Positions 1 through 8,243 of a stretch of DNA of 64,000 nt are shown piece by piece. The position numbers and the translations under genes are program-made. Position 1 is the first letter of the stretch, and each line of letters opens with the position of its first letter. Below the pieces are notes generated by a model, which searched no databases, had not been told where the DNA came from, and worked only from the letters and a program-made list of their open reading frames with translations. Source of the stretch: Xenophilus arseniciresistens (GTDB lineage: Bacteria > Pseudomonadota > Gammaproteobacteria > Burkholderiales > Burkholderiaceae_C); contig NZ_JAQIPB010000001.1 of the NCBI RefSeq assembly GCF_028023875.1, positions 682,001 to 746,000 of the forward strand. Direction: 5' to 3'.

Positions 1-44
1 TTGAGGGACTCCACCAACATGGCGGAAGCGCCGCGTGCCTGCGG

Positions 45-860
45 TTAACCCTCGGTCGCCGGGCGTTGGAGCAACAACTGTGCCGCCACCGCCACGGCGA
101 TCACCTCGGGCTCCTTGCCCGTGATGCCGGGAATGCCGATGGGGCAGGTGATGCGCGCCAGTTCATCCGCGCTGAAGCCGCGCGCCTCGAGCCGGTGGCG
201 GAAGGTGGCCCACTTGGTCTTGCTGCCGATCAGGCCCACGTAGGGCAGGTCGCCCTTCTCGCGCAGGCGCCGGAGGCAGGCGATCACGATGTCCAGGTCT
301 TCGGCATGGCTGAAGCTCATGATCAGCACCTGCGAGTGCGGCGCCAGCTGCGCCACGGCATCCTGTACAGGCTCGCTGTGCTCGGTCTGCACCCGGGCCG
401 GCAGCGCCGCGGGAAAGACGCCGTCGCGGCTGTCGATCCAGCGCACGGCATAGGGCAGGCCCGCCAGCAACCGGGCCAGGGCGGCGCCCACGTGGCCGCC
501 GCCGAACAGGGCCACGGGTTGCAGTGGCGGGGTCAGTTCATGGCGCAGGGCTTCGATATCTGCAGCCGCGATGCGCTGAAAGCGCAGATGCACCACGCCG
601 CCGCAGCACTGCCCCAGGCTGGGGCCCAGGGGGTAGCGCACCGGCGCGTCGTCGCCGGGCTGCGGCGGCGCATCGAGCAAGGCGCGCGCCGCCGCGATGG
701 CCTGGAACTCGAGCTGCCCGCCGCCGATGGTGCCGGTCAGCCCCTCGCGCCACACGGCCATCCAGGTGCCGGCCTCGCGCGGCGCCGAGCCCTGCGTGGC
801 ATGCACGCGCACGAGCACACCCGCTTCGCGCAGCAGGCGGCTGAGCAGTTCATCGAGCAT
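45..860 (-). CDS. xdhC: XdhC family xanthine dehydrogenase accessory protein
   Basis: 271 aa. XdhC proteins bind and sulfurate the molybdenum cofactor and insert it into xanthine dehydrogenase in the cytoplasm. The N-terminal XdhC/CoxI part carries the double-cysteine motif LGQCCGG. The C-terminal Rossmann part begins at LFGGGHVG and contains GLIGSKTK and CPIGIPGITGKEP, all typical of the family. The start at 860 (MLDELLSRLL) was chosen because the upstream in-frame extension has no family resemblance and would run into the divergent lipoprotein gene. XdhAB is not visible and is presumably beyond the left edge. It fits the purine-degradation genes that follow. Family assignment is firm. Confidence 0.92.
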   Translation of the reverse strand: MLDELLSRLLREAGVLVRVHATQGSAPREAGTWMAVWREGLTGTIGGGQLEFQAIAAARALLDAPPQPGDDAPVRYPLGPSLGQCCGGVVHLRFQRIAAADIEALRHELTPPLQPVALFGGGHVGAALARLLAGLPYAVRWIDSRDGVFPAALPARVQTEHSEPVQDAVAQLAPHSQVLIMSFSHAEDLDIVIACLRRLREKGDLPYVGLIGSKTKWATFRHRLEARGFSADELARITCPIGIPGITGKEPEVIAVAVAAQLLLQRPATEG

Positions 861-903
861 CGGCTGCCTCCAGGAGGGTCGGGCCACGGGTATAACTGAG
901 CGC

Positions 904-1368
904 ATGCGAACCTTCCATGCACCCGCTTCCTTCGTGCGTCGCAGCGCCCTGGCGCTGCCCCTGGCCGCGGCCGCCACCTGGCTGGCCGGCTGCGGCACCC
1001 GCGCGCCGGCCCCGGCGCCCGACGCCAATTCGGCTGCCGCCCGCGCCTACCGCCAGAGCGCGGCGCGCCACATCTACCAGCGGCACGCCTCGCGCATCTA
1101 CGCCGGCAAGTTGCCGCCGCTGCTCTACGCCATCGGCACGCTGCAGGTCACGCTGGACAGTGACGGCGGCGTGCGCCGGCTGAACTGGCTGCGCGCGCCC
1201 AGCCATGCGCCCGAGGTGGTGCGCGAAATCGAGCGCATGGTGCGCGCCGACGCGCCCTTCCCGGCCCCGCCCGGCCGCAATGGCGTGGTGTGGACCGACA
1301 CCTGGCTGTGGGACAAGAGCGGCCGCTTCCAGCTCGACACGCTGACCGAGGGCCAACTGCAGGAGTGA
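904..1368 (+). CDS. Small lipoprotein with TonB C-terminal-like domain
   Basis: 154 aa. The N-terminus is a signal peptide ending in a good lipobox (LAGC, Cys30), so the protein is probably a membrane-anchored lipoprotein. Residues about 75-125 (LQVTLDSDGGVRRLNWL ... VREIERMVRADAPFPAPP) resemble the TonB C-terminal fold, in which a strand with DGxV is followed by a helix and a short PFPAPP-like segment. Such proteins are often annotated as energy transducer TonB-like, but no TM/proline-spacer TonB architecture is present. It is divergent from xdhC with 43 bp between starts. Its function is unknown and a direct role in purine use is not supported. Confidence 0.75.
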   Translation: MRTFHAPASFVRRSALALPLAAAATWLAGCGTRAPAPAPDANSAAARAYRQSAARHIYQRHASRIYAGKLPPLLYAIGTLQVTLDSDGGVRRLNWLRAPSHAPEVVREIERMVRADAPFPAPPGRNGVVWTDTWLWDKSGRFQLDTLTEGQLQE

Positions 1369-1381
1369 GCAGCGGCCGGCC

Positions 1382-1397
1382 GGGCCGGGCCCGGCCC
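1382..1397. terminator. GC palindrome between convergent genes
   Basis: A perfect 16-bp palindrome GGGCCGGGCCCGGCCC lies in the 38-bp gap between the convergent lipoprotein and HIU hydrolase genes. It could fold on both strands and act as a bidirectional stop. There is no T-run, so it is at best a weak intrinsic terminator. Confidence 0.35.
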
Positions 1398-1406
1398 CGC
1401 GCGCGC

Positions 1407-1760
1407 TCATGAGCCGCGGTAGGTCGAATAGCTCCAGGGGCTCACCAGCAGCGGCACGTGGTAGTGCTGGTCGGTGTGCGCCACGCCGAAGTCCAGCGCC
1501 ACCTGGTTCAGGAAGTTGGGCTCGGGCAGCGACACGCCGCGGGCCTTGAAGTAGCCCGCCACGTCGAAGACCAGCCTGTACGTGCCCACGCGCAGGCTCG
1601 CGTTGTCGTAGAGCGGGCCGTCGCTGCGCCCGTCGGCGTTGAGCGTGAAGCGGCGCACCAGCGTGGCCTGCCCGTCTGCGGCGGTGGTGTACAGCGCCAC
1701 GGCCATGCCGGCGGCGGGTGTTCCATGCATCGTGTCCAGCACGTGGGTGCTCAATCCCAT
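1407..1760 (-). CDS. uraH: 5-hydroxyisourate hydrolase (transthyretin-like)
   Basis: 117 aa, the normal length for the family. It hydrolyses 5-hydroxyisourate, the product of urate oxidation, to OHCU. Diagnostic features are the N-terminal HVLDTMHGTPA block with the active-site His, the NADGR block with the active-site Arg, the HYHVPLL block, and the C-terminal signature YRGS. The start at 1760 places MGLSTHVLD at the N-terminus as in homologues. It is divergent from the FCD-type regulator at 1864. The next enzyme, OHCU decarboxylase, is encoded downstream as part of a fusion protein. Confidence 0.95.
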   Translation of the reverse strand: MGLSTHVLDTMHGTPAAGMAVALYTTAADGQATLVRRFTLNADGRSDGPLYDNASLRVGTYRLVFDVAGYFKARGVSLPEPNFLNQVALDFGVAHTDQHYHVPLLVSPWSYSTYRGS

Positions 1761-1863
1761 GGGCGTTGTCCTCGTTGGTTGCTGCGGCGTCCGGGCACAG
1801 GGCCTCCGACGCATCGTCCACAAAAGTGTATAGAAAATCTGGGGCCGGGACTATCATGAATTC

Positions 1864-2529
1864 ATGGAGTCCACGTCCACCCACGCGATCGTCCAGGCCC
1901 TGACCCGGGCCATCGTGGAGCATCGCCTGCAGCCCGGCGCCAAGCTGGCCGAACAGAAGCTGGCGGACCACTTCGGCGTCTCGCGCACCTTGGTGAGGCA
2001 AGCACTGTTCCAGCTTTCGCAGAACCGCCTGATCCGCCTGGAGCCTGCGCGCGGCGCCTTCGTGGCCACGCCTTCGGCCGACGAGGCGCGTCAGGTCTTC
2101 GCCGTGCGGCGCATGCTCGAGGTGGCGATGACGCGCGAGTTCGTGCGCACCGTCACGCCCGCGCGCCTGAAGGCCCTGCGCGAACACGTGGCACAGGAAA
2201 AGGCCGCGGTGGCCGGCGAAGACGTTTCCGAGCGCACCGAGCTGCTGGGCGACTTCCACGTGCGCATGGCCGAACTCATGGGCAACCAGGTACTGGCGCA
2301 GATGCTGGGCGAGCTGATCTCGCGCTGCGCACTGATCACGCTGATGTACCAGAGCGCCACCGAGGCCGCCCATTCCAACGACGAGCATGCCGACATCGTG
2401 AAGGCCCTGGCCGCCCGCGACGAGGAGCGCGCCGTGCGCCTGATGACCGAGCACCTGCTGCATGTGGAAGCCAACCTCACCTTCGACCGGCCGGTGCCTA
2501 CCAGCGACATCGCGCTGGCGCTTTCCTGA
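1864..2529 (+). CDS. GntR-family (FCD/FadR subfamily) transcriptional regulator
   Basis: 221 aa. The N-terminal winged helix-turn-helix spans about residues 10-75 (KLADHFGVSRTLVRQAL, followed by the wing RGAFVATP). The C-terminal all-helical FCD ligand domain covers about 80-210 and contains the usual acidic and histidine positions (DFHVRMAEL, HADIVKALAARD, TEHLLHVEANL) that bind a metal in this family. It lies between the divergent uraH and the downstream puuE operon, so it probably senses a purine-breakdown intermediate and controls both sides. The ligand is inferred, not shown. Confidence 0.9.
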   Translation: MESTSTHAIVQALTRAIVEHRLQPGAKLAEQKLADHFGVSRTLVRQALFQLSQNRLIRLEPARGAFVATPSADEARQVFAVRRMLEVAMTREFVRTVTPARLKALREHVAQEKAAVAGEDVSERTELLGDFHVRMAELMGNQVLAQMLGELISRCALITLMYQSATEAAHSNDEHADIVKALAARDEERAVRLMTEHLLHVEANLTFDRPVPTSDIALALS

Positions 2530-2589
2530 GAAGGCCGGCCGTCTTCGCAACCCCGCGCAATTCCCGCACTCCCGTTTGTCCATCGCACC

Positions 2590-3543
2590 ATGGCCCAGAC
2601 CTACGACAGCACCCAGCCCTACTACCGCGACCTGATCGGCTACGGCCGCGACGTGCCCCATGCGCGCTGGCCCGGCGGCGCGCGCGTGGCGGTGCAGTTC
2701 GTGCTGAACTACGAGGAAGGCGGCGAGAACCATGTGCTGCACGGGGATGCGGGCTCGGAGCAGTTCCTGTCGGAGATGTTCAACCCGGCCAGCTTCCCCG
2801 ACCGCCATGTGAGCATGGACGGCATCTACGAATACGGCTCGCGCGCGGGCGTGTGGCGCATCCTGCGCGAGTTCGAGAAGCGCGGCCTGCCGCTGACCGT
2901 GTTCGGCGTGGGCATGGCGCTGCAGCGCCACCCCGAGCTGACGGCGGCCTTCACGGAACTGGGGCACGAGATCGCGTGCCATGGCTGGCGCTGGATTCAC
3001 TACCAGAGCATCGACGAAGCGACCGAGCGCGAACATATGCGCCTCGGTATGGAGGCCATCGAGCAGCTCACGGGCCAGCGCGCGCTGGGCTGGTACACGG
3101 GCCGCGACAGCCCGCGCACGCGCCGCCTGGTGGCCGACTGGGGCGGCTTCGAGTACGACAGCGACTACTACGGCGACGACCTGCCCTTCTGGATGCAGGT
3201 GCAAAAGAGCGACGGCAGCGTGGCGCCGCAGCTGATCGTGCCCTACACGCTGGACTGCAACGACATGCGCTTTTCGCTGCCGCAGGGCTATTCGCATGCC
3301 GACCCCTTCTTCCAGTACATGAAGGACAGCTTCGACGCACTGTACGCAGAAGGGGATCCGGCCGGACTGGACCGGCCCAAGATGATGAGCATCGGCATGC
3401 ACTGCCGCCTGCTGGGCCGGCCCGGCCGCATCACGGCGCTGCAGCGCTTCCTTGATCACATTCAGGCGCATGCCGACGTGTGGGTCTGCCGCCGCGTGGA
3501 CCTCGCGCGCCACTGGAAGCAGGTGCATCCGTTCACCGCTTGA
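2590..3543 (+). CDS. puuE: PuuE-type allantoinase (polysaccharide deacetylase fold)
   Basis: 317 aa. PuuE proteins are NodB-fold allantoinases unrelated to classical AllB. They convert allantoin to allantoate. The N-terminus (RDLIGYGRDVPHARWPGGARV), the FVLNYEEGGENHVLHGD block and the later ELGHEIACHGWRWIHY and GWYTGRDSPRTRRLV segments are characteristic of the family once called putative urate catabolism protein. It is the first gene of a tight run: the OHCU decarboxylase fusion starts 16 nt after its stop. The enzyme supplies allantoate for the amidohydrolase domain of that fusion. Function is inferred from family and context. Confidence 0.92.
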   Translation: MAQTYDSTQPYYRDLIGYGRDVPHARWPGGARVAVQFVLNYEEGGENHVLHGDAGSEQFLSEMFNPASFPDRHVSMDGIYEYGSRAGVWRILREFEKRGLPLTVFGVGMALQRHPELTAAFTELGHEIACHGWRWIHYQSIDEATEREHMRLGMEAIEQLTGQRALGWYTGRDSPRTRRLVADWGGFEYDSDYYGDDLPFWMQVQKSDGSVAPQLIVPYTLDCNDMRFSLPQGYSHADPFFQYMKDSFDALYAEGDPAGLDRPKMMSIGMHCRLLGRPGRITALQRFLDHIQAHADVWVCRRVDLARHWKQVHPFTA

Positions 3544-3559
3544 GACAAAGGACATAGAG

Positions 3560-5341
3560 ATGCCTTCCCTGACCCTGGATCAGCTCAACGCCGCCACGCC
3601 GCAGGACGCAATCACCCTGCTCGACGGCGTGTACGAGCATTCACCGTGGATCGCGCAGCGCGCGCTCGACACGCGGCCCTTCCGCTCGCTGGCGCACTTG
3701 AAGCATGCGCTGGTGCAGGCGCTGGCCGCGGCCACCGTCGACGAGCAGTTGGGCCTGATCCGCGCCCACCCGGAACTGGCGGGCAAGGCGATGGTCGCAA
3801 AGTCGCTCACGGCCGAATCGACGAACGAGCAGAACAAGGCCGGCCTCACGAACTGCACGCCCGAGGAGTTTGCGCGCATCCAGCAGCTCAATGCCGACTA
3901 CAACGCGCGCTTCGGCTTCCCCTTCATCCTGGCCGTGCGCGGCCCGCGCGGCACGGGCCTGACGAAGGCCGAGATCATCGCCACCTTCGAGCGCCGCGTG
4001 CACCACCATCCGGATTTCGAGCGTGCCGAAGCGCTGCGCAACATCCATCGCATCGCAGAGATCCGCCTGAACGACAAGTTCGGCGTCGCCAACGCGCTGG
4101 GCGAGCTGGTGTGGGACTGGCAGGAGGCACTGGCCGTGCACAGCGACCCGGGCTACGCCGAACAGGGCCAGCTCACCGTCACCTACCTCACCGACGCGCA
4201 CCGCGCCGCCGCGGCGCAGATCGCGCAGACCATGCGCGAGATCGGCTTCGACAGCGTGCACATCGACGCGGTGGGCAATGTGGTGGGGCGCTATGAAGGC
4301 CAGAGCCCGGACGGGAAGACCCTGCTCACCGGCTCGCACTACGACACCGTGCGCAACGGCGGCAAGTACGACGGCCGCCTGGGCATCTACGTGCCCATGG
4401 CCTGCGTGAAGGCGCTCAAGGACCAGGGCCGCCGCCTGCCCTTCGCCTTCGAGGTGGTGGGCTTTGCCGAAGAGGAAGGGCAACGCTACAAGGCCACCTT
4501 CCTGGGCTCGGGCGCGCTCATCGGCCACTTCAACCCGACCTGGCTGGACCAGCAGGACGCCGACGGCATCACGATGCGCGCCGCGATGGCGCACGCGGGC
4601 CTGAAGCCCGAAGACATCCCCAAGATCCAGCGCGATCCGTCGAAGTACCTGGGCTTCGTCGAGGTCCACATCGAACAGGGCCCGGTGCTCAATGAGCTGG
4701 ACCTGCCGCTGGGCGTGGTCACCTCCATCAACGGCAGCGTGCGCTTCGTGGGCGAGGTGATCGGCATGGCCAGCCATGCGGGCACCACGCCGATGGACCG
4801 GCGCCGCGACGCGGCCTGCGCCGTGGCCGAGCTGATCCTCTTTGCCGAACAGCGCGCCGCGCGCGACGCCGATTCGGTGGCCACGGTGGGCATGCTGCAG
4901 GTGCCCAACGGCTCCATCAACGTGGTGCCGGGCAACTGCAGGTTCAGCCTGGACATCCGCGCGCCCATCGACGCGCAGCGCGATGCCGTGGTGGCCGACG
5001 TGCTGGGCGCGCTGAAGGACATCTGCGAGCGCCGCGGCCTGCGTTACACGCTCGAAGAGACCATGCGCGCCGCCGCCGCGCCCAGTGCGCCGGCCTGGCA
5101 GCAGCGCTGGGAGCGCGCCGTCGAATCGCTGGGCCTGCCCGTCTTCCGCATGCCCAGCGGCGCCGGCCACGACGCCATGAAGCTGCACGAGGTGATGCCC
5201 CAGGCCATGCTCTTCGTGCGCGGCCTCAACAGCGGCATCAGTCACAACCCGCTCGAATCGAGCACCAGCGACGACATGCAGCTGGCCGTGCAGGCCCTGC
5301 AGCACCTTCTGGACAACCTGGCCCTGGAACCACAGCCATGA
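3560..5341 (+). CDS. Fusion: OHCU decarboxylase + allantoate amidohydrolase
   Basis: 593 aa, two enzymes in one chain. Residues 1 to about 170 are OHCU decarboxylase (UraD), with the catalytic His70 in AHPELAGK and the usual FGFPFILAVRG segment. The chain continues without a stop into an M20-type allantoate amidohydrolase (AllC-like) from about residue 180. There the metal ligands are in GSHYDTVRNGGKYDG and FAEEEGQRY, and the substrate loop is in HIEQGPVLN. The first domain makes S-allantoin from OHCU and the second hydrolyses allantoate, so the fusion brackets the PuuE step. The start at 3560 gives MPSLTLDQLN as in stand-alone UraD. The stop overlaps the next ATG (ATGA). Confidence 0.92.
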   Translation: MPSLTLDQLNAATPQDAITLLDGVYEHSPWIAQRALDTRPFRSLAHLKHALVQALAAATVDEQLGLIRAHPELAGKAMVAKSLTAESTNEQNKAGLTNCTPEEFARIQQLNADYNARFGFPFILAVRGPRGTGLTKAEIIATFERRVHHHPDFERAEALRNIHRIAEIRLNDKFGVANALGELVWDWQEALAVHSDPGYAEQGQLTVTYLTDAHRAAAAQIAQTMREIGFDSVHIDAVGNVVGRYEGQSPDGKTLLTGSHYDTVRNGGKYDGRLGIYVPMACVKALKDQGRRLPFAFEVVGFAEEEGQRYKATFLGSGALIGHFNPTWLDQQDADGITMRAAMAHAGLKPEDIPKIQRDPSKYLGFVEVHIEQGPVLNELDLPLGVVTSINGSVRFVGEVIGMASHAGTTPMDRRRDAACAVAELILFAEQRAARDADSVATVGMLQVPNGSINVVPGNCRFSLDIRAPIDAQRDAVVADVLGALKDICERRGLRYTLEETMRAAAAPSAPAWQQRWERAVESLGLPVFRMPSGAGHDAMKLHEVMPQAMLFVRGLNSGISHNPLESSTSDDMQLAVQALQHLLDNLALEPQP

Positions 5342-6603
5342 GCAACAACCCCACCGCCGCCGCCACCTACGCCGCGCTCGACGCCTGGATCGACGCCCAC
5401 TTCGACGAGGAAGTGCGCTTCCTGCAGGAGATGGTGCGCGTGCCCACCGACACGCCACCGGGCAACAACGCCCCGCATGCGCAGCGCACGGCCGAGCTGA
5501 TCGCGGCCTTCGGCTTCGAGGCCGAGAAGCACGCCGTGCCTGCGCAGGAGGTGAAGGACTACGGCCTGGAGTCCATCACCAACCTGATCGTGCGCCGCCC
5601 CTACGGCAGCGGCGGCCGCACGGTGGCACTCAACGCGCATGGCGACGTGGTGCCTCCGGGCGAAGGCTGGACGCGTCCGCCCTACGGTGGCGAGATCGCC
5701 GACGGCAAGATCTACGGCCGCGCCACCGCCGTGAGCAAGAGCGACTTCGCCAGCTTCACCTTCGCCGTGCGCGCGCTCGAGGCCGTGGCCAGGCCGCAGA
5801 AGGGCGGTGTGGAACTGCACTTCACCTACGACGAGGAATTCGGCGGTGAACTGGGCCCGGGCTGGCTGCTCAAGAAGGGGCTCACGAAGCCCGACCTGAT
5901 GATCGCCGCCGGCTTCAGCTACGAAGTGGTGGTGGCCCACAACGGCTGCCTGCAGATGGAAGTGACGGTGCAGGGCGAGATGGCGCATGCGGCCATCCCC
6001 GACAGCGGCACCGACGCGCTGCAGGGCGCCGTGCACATCCTCAACGCGCTGTATGCGCTGAACACCGACTACCTGCAGGTGCGCTCGCAGGTTGCGGGCA
6101 TCACGCACCCCTACCTGAACGTGGGCCTGATCCAGGGCGGCACCAACACCAACGTGATTCCCGGCAAGGTGGTGCTCAAGCTGGACCGCCGCATGATCCC
6201 CGAGGAAGAACCGGTGCAGGTCGAGGCCGCGATCCGCCAGACCATCGCCAGGGCCGCGGCCAGCTTCGCGCCGCCGCGCGGCGGCAAGGCGCTGCAGGTG
6301 GAGATCCGCCGCCTGCTGCTGGCCAACGCCATGAAGCCGCTGGCCGGCAACCAGCCGCTGGTCGATGCGCTGCAAAAGCATGGCCAGGCGCTGTTCGGCA
6401 CCGCCATCCCGGCCGTGGGCACGCCGCTGTACACCGACGTGCGCCTGTACGTCGAGAACGGCATCCCGGGCGTGATCTACGGCGCCGGCCCGCGCACGGT
6501 GCTCGAATCGCACGCCAAGCGCAGCGACGAGCGCCTGGAACTGGAAGACCTGCGCCGCGCGACCAAGGTGGTGGCGCGCGCGCTGGCCGATCTGCTGGGC
6601 TGA
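5338..6603 (+). CDS. M20-family metallohydrolase (ArgE/DapE-like)
   Basis: 421 aa. It is a two-metal amidohydrolase of the M20 family, with metal-binding motifs ALNAHGDVVPPG, FTYDEEFGGELGPG and a C-terminal AGPRTVLESHAKRSDE block. The region after the first motif reads GRATAVSKSDFASF rather than the usual GRGxxDMKGG. The ATG overlaps the stop of the preceding fusion gene, so the two are translationally coupled. Position suggests a late purine step, such as hydrolysis of a ureido or carbamoyl compound. The sequence alone cannot separate this from peptide or acyl-amino-acid hydrolysis. Confidence 0.85.
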   Translation: MSNNPTAAATYAALDAWIDAHFDEEVRFLQEMVRVPTDTPPGNNAPHAQRTAELIAAFGFEAEKHAVPAQEVKDYGLESITNLIVRRPYGSGGRTVALNAHGDVVPPGEGWTRPPYGGEIADGKIYGRATAVSKSDFASFTFAVRALEAVARPQKGGVELHFTYDEEFGGELGPGWLLKKGLTKPDLMIAAGFSYEVVVAHNGCLQMEVTVQGEMAHAAIPDSGTDALQGAVHILNALYALNTDYLQVRSQVAGITHPYLNVGLIQGGTNTNVIPGKVVLKLDRRMIPEEEPVQVEAAIRQTIARAAASFAPPRGGKALQVEIRRLLLANAMKPLAGNQPLVDALQKHGQALFGTAIPAVGTPLYTDVRLYVENGIPGVIYGAGPRTVLESHAKRSDERLELEDLRRATKVVARALADLLG

Positions 6604-6679
6604 GGCGGTCTTTCTCCTGTCCCAAAGGGAGAGGGAGCCACAACGCGGCCATCGCCACGGCCTCCCTTCCCACCCTCCT

Positions 6680-6685
6680 TACAAT
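6680..6685 (+). promoter_or_regulatory. Probable -10 box for the TPP-riboswitch transcript
   Basis: TACAAT, one mismatch from TATAAT, lies about 7 nt before the expected transcription start of the THI element. No convincing -35 hexamer is seen, so confidence is moderate. Confidence 0.45.
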
Positions 6686-6695
6686 AGTCCGCTCG

Positions 6696-6803
6696 CTAGG
6701 GGTGCTGGGCCGTCCAAAAGACGGCCCGGCTGAGATCAGACCCTTTGAACCTGTCCCGCCTTTCTTCCGAGGAAGGCCTGAGGTAATCCTCGCGCAGGGA
6801 AGC
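6696..6803 (+). ncRNA. TPP riboswitch (THI element)
   Basis: The element has the conserved THI-box blocks in order: AGGGGTGCT, a GC hairpin (GGGCCGTC / GACGGCCC), CTGAGAT, ACCCTTTGAACCTG, a variable stem, GGTAATCCTCGCGCAGGGAAGC. These match the P2/P4/P5 and P1 closing segments of TPP riboswitches. It sits about 100 nt ahead of cytX and should reduce its expression when thiamine pyrophosphate is plentiful. The strong match also supports CytX as a thiamine-precursor transporter. Confidence 0.95.
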
Positions 6804-6902
6804 TTTCCGTTCAGCCCGACCCCGCGGCGCTTCCAAAAAGGACAGCCGCCTGGCCCCGCCACCGGATGCCGACCTGCCACTCATTTGCACTGGAGCATCT
6901 GG

Positions 6903-8243
6903 ATGGCACAACCCCTTTCCTCTTCTTCCTCCGCCAACGAGGCGCTCACGCCGCTGCCCGATGCGGCGCGCGTGTTCCGCTGGCACGACCACCTGTCGCT
7001 GTGGTTCAGCCTGGGCGTGGGCCTGCTGGTGATGCAGATCGGCGCCTACCTGGTGCCGGCCGTGGGCACGCGCGATGCCGTGCTTGCCATCGTGCTGGGC
7101 TCCTGCGTGGGCGCGGGCCTGCTGGCCTGGACGGCGCGCCTGGGCAGCCAGAGCGGTCTGGCCAGCGCGGGCCTGATGCATGCCACCTACGGCAGCGCCT
7201 TCGCGCGGCTGCCGGTGCTGCTGAACATCGTGCAGTTGATCGGCTGGACCACCTTCGAGCTGGTGGTGATGCGCGAGGGCACGCAGGCCATCGCGAAGCA
7301 GGCTTTCGGCCTCGACCTGACGGGCTGGGGCGGCGTACTCTTGGGCACCCTGCTGTGGGGCGCGGTGCTGCTGGCGCTGCTGACGGGTTCGATGGTCACG
7401 CTGGTGCGCCGGTTCGTCGCGCGCTTCGGGCTGCCGCTGGTGCTGTGCTCGCTGCTGTGGCTCACGTGGCAGTTCGGCGCAAGGCTGCAGGCCCAGGGCT
7501 TCGACGGCTTCTGGAACCGCCCCGGCAACGGCCAGATGGGCCTGTTCAGCGCGATGGACCTGGTGATCGCGATGCCCGTGTCATGGCTGCCGCTGGTGGC
7601 CGACTACGCGCGCCATGGCCTGCGCGCCGGCAAGGGCCGAATCGGCGGCGCCTTCGCAGGCACCTGGCTGGGCTACGCGCTGGCCAACATCTGGTGCTAT
7701 GCGCTGGGCGTGATGGTGGTCAGCACGGCCGAGCCGGGCAGCTCGCTGGTCACGGCGCTGCTGGTGGCGCAGGGCGGGCTGATCGCGCTGGGCCTGATCC
7801 TGATCGACGAGCTGGACAACGCCTATGGCGATGTGTATTCGGGCTCGGTTTCGGCCCACAGCCTGCGCCCGCGCTGGAGCGTGCGCCACTGGGGCCTCCT
7901 GCTGGCCGCGGCGTGCATCGCGCTGGCGCTGGTGCTGCCCATGCACCAGCTCGAGCCCTTCTTGCTGATGCTCAGCTCGGTCTTCGTGCCGCTGTACGGC
8001 GTGATCCTGGGCCGGCTGGGCGCGGGCCAGGCCGTGAGCGGGGCCAACAAAGAGCGCGTGGTGTGGAGCGCCGCTGCGCTGTGGCTGCTGGGCATCGCCA
8101 CCTACCACGCCTGCGCGCAATGGGCGCCGCAGTGGGGCTCGGCCCTGCCGACGCTGGCGCTGACCTTCGTGCTGGCGCGGCTGACCCGCGGTGCTACGCA
8201 GCCGGGAGCCGGTGCGTCGGCACTGGCGCAAAACCATGGTTGA
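6903..8243 (+). CDS. cytX: CytX-type hydroxymethylpyrimidine permease
   Basis: 446 aa, nucleobase:cation symporter-1 type, with about twelve hydrophobic helices along the whole length. It starts with a family-like N-terminus (FRWHDHLSLWFSLGVGLLVMQ). CytX proteins are linked to uptake of the thiamine precursor HMP because they co-occur with TPP riboswitches and thi genes. The start at 6903 lies about 100 nt after the riboswitch. The 3' end overlaps the convergent thiD by 50 bp. Transported substrate is inferred from regulation and context. Confidence 0.88.
   Translation: MAQPLSSSSSANEALTPLPDAARVFRWHDHLSLWFSLGVGLLVMQIGAYLVPAVGTRDAVLAIVLGSCVGAGLLAWTARLGSQSGLASAGLMHATYGSAFARLPVLLNIVQLIGWTTFELVVMREGTQAIAKQAFGLDLTGWGGVLLGTLLWGAVLLALLTGSMVTLVRRFVARFGLPLVLCSLLWLTWQFGARLQAQGFDGFWNRPGNGQMGLFSAMDLVIAMPVSWLPLVADYARHGLRAGKGRIGGAFAGTWLGYALANIWCYALGVMVVSTAEPGSSLVTALLVAQGGLIALGLILIDELDNAYGDVYSGSVSAHSLRPRWSVRHWGLLLAAACIALALVLPMHQLEPFLLMLSSVFVPLYGVILGRLGAGQAVSGANKERVVWSAAALWLLGIATYHACAQWAPQWGSALPTLALTFVLARLTRGATQPGAGASALAQNHG

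Noticed and set aside
1-44. Possible gene end at the left edge
   Set aside because: Only 44 bases precede the xdhC stop codon and no coding signal can be supported in them.
850-3555. 901-codon minus-strand open frame
   Set aside because: It runs antisense to the FCD-type regulator and puuE and through several genes in other frames. Composition is His/Ala/Arg-rich as expected for a GC-rich shadow frame.
3641-5458. 605-codon minus-strand open frame
   Set aside because: Antisense to the clearly coding uraD-allantoate amidohydrolase fusion, with no domain resemblance.
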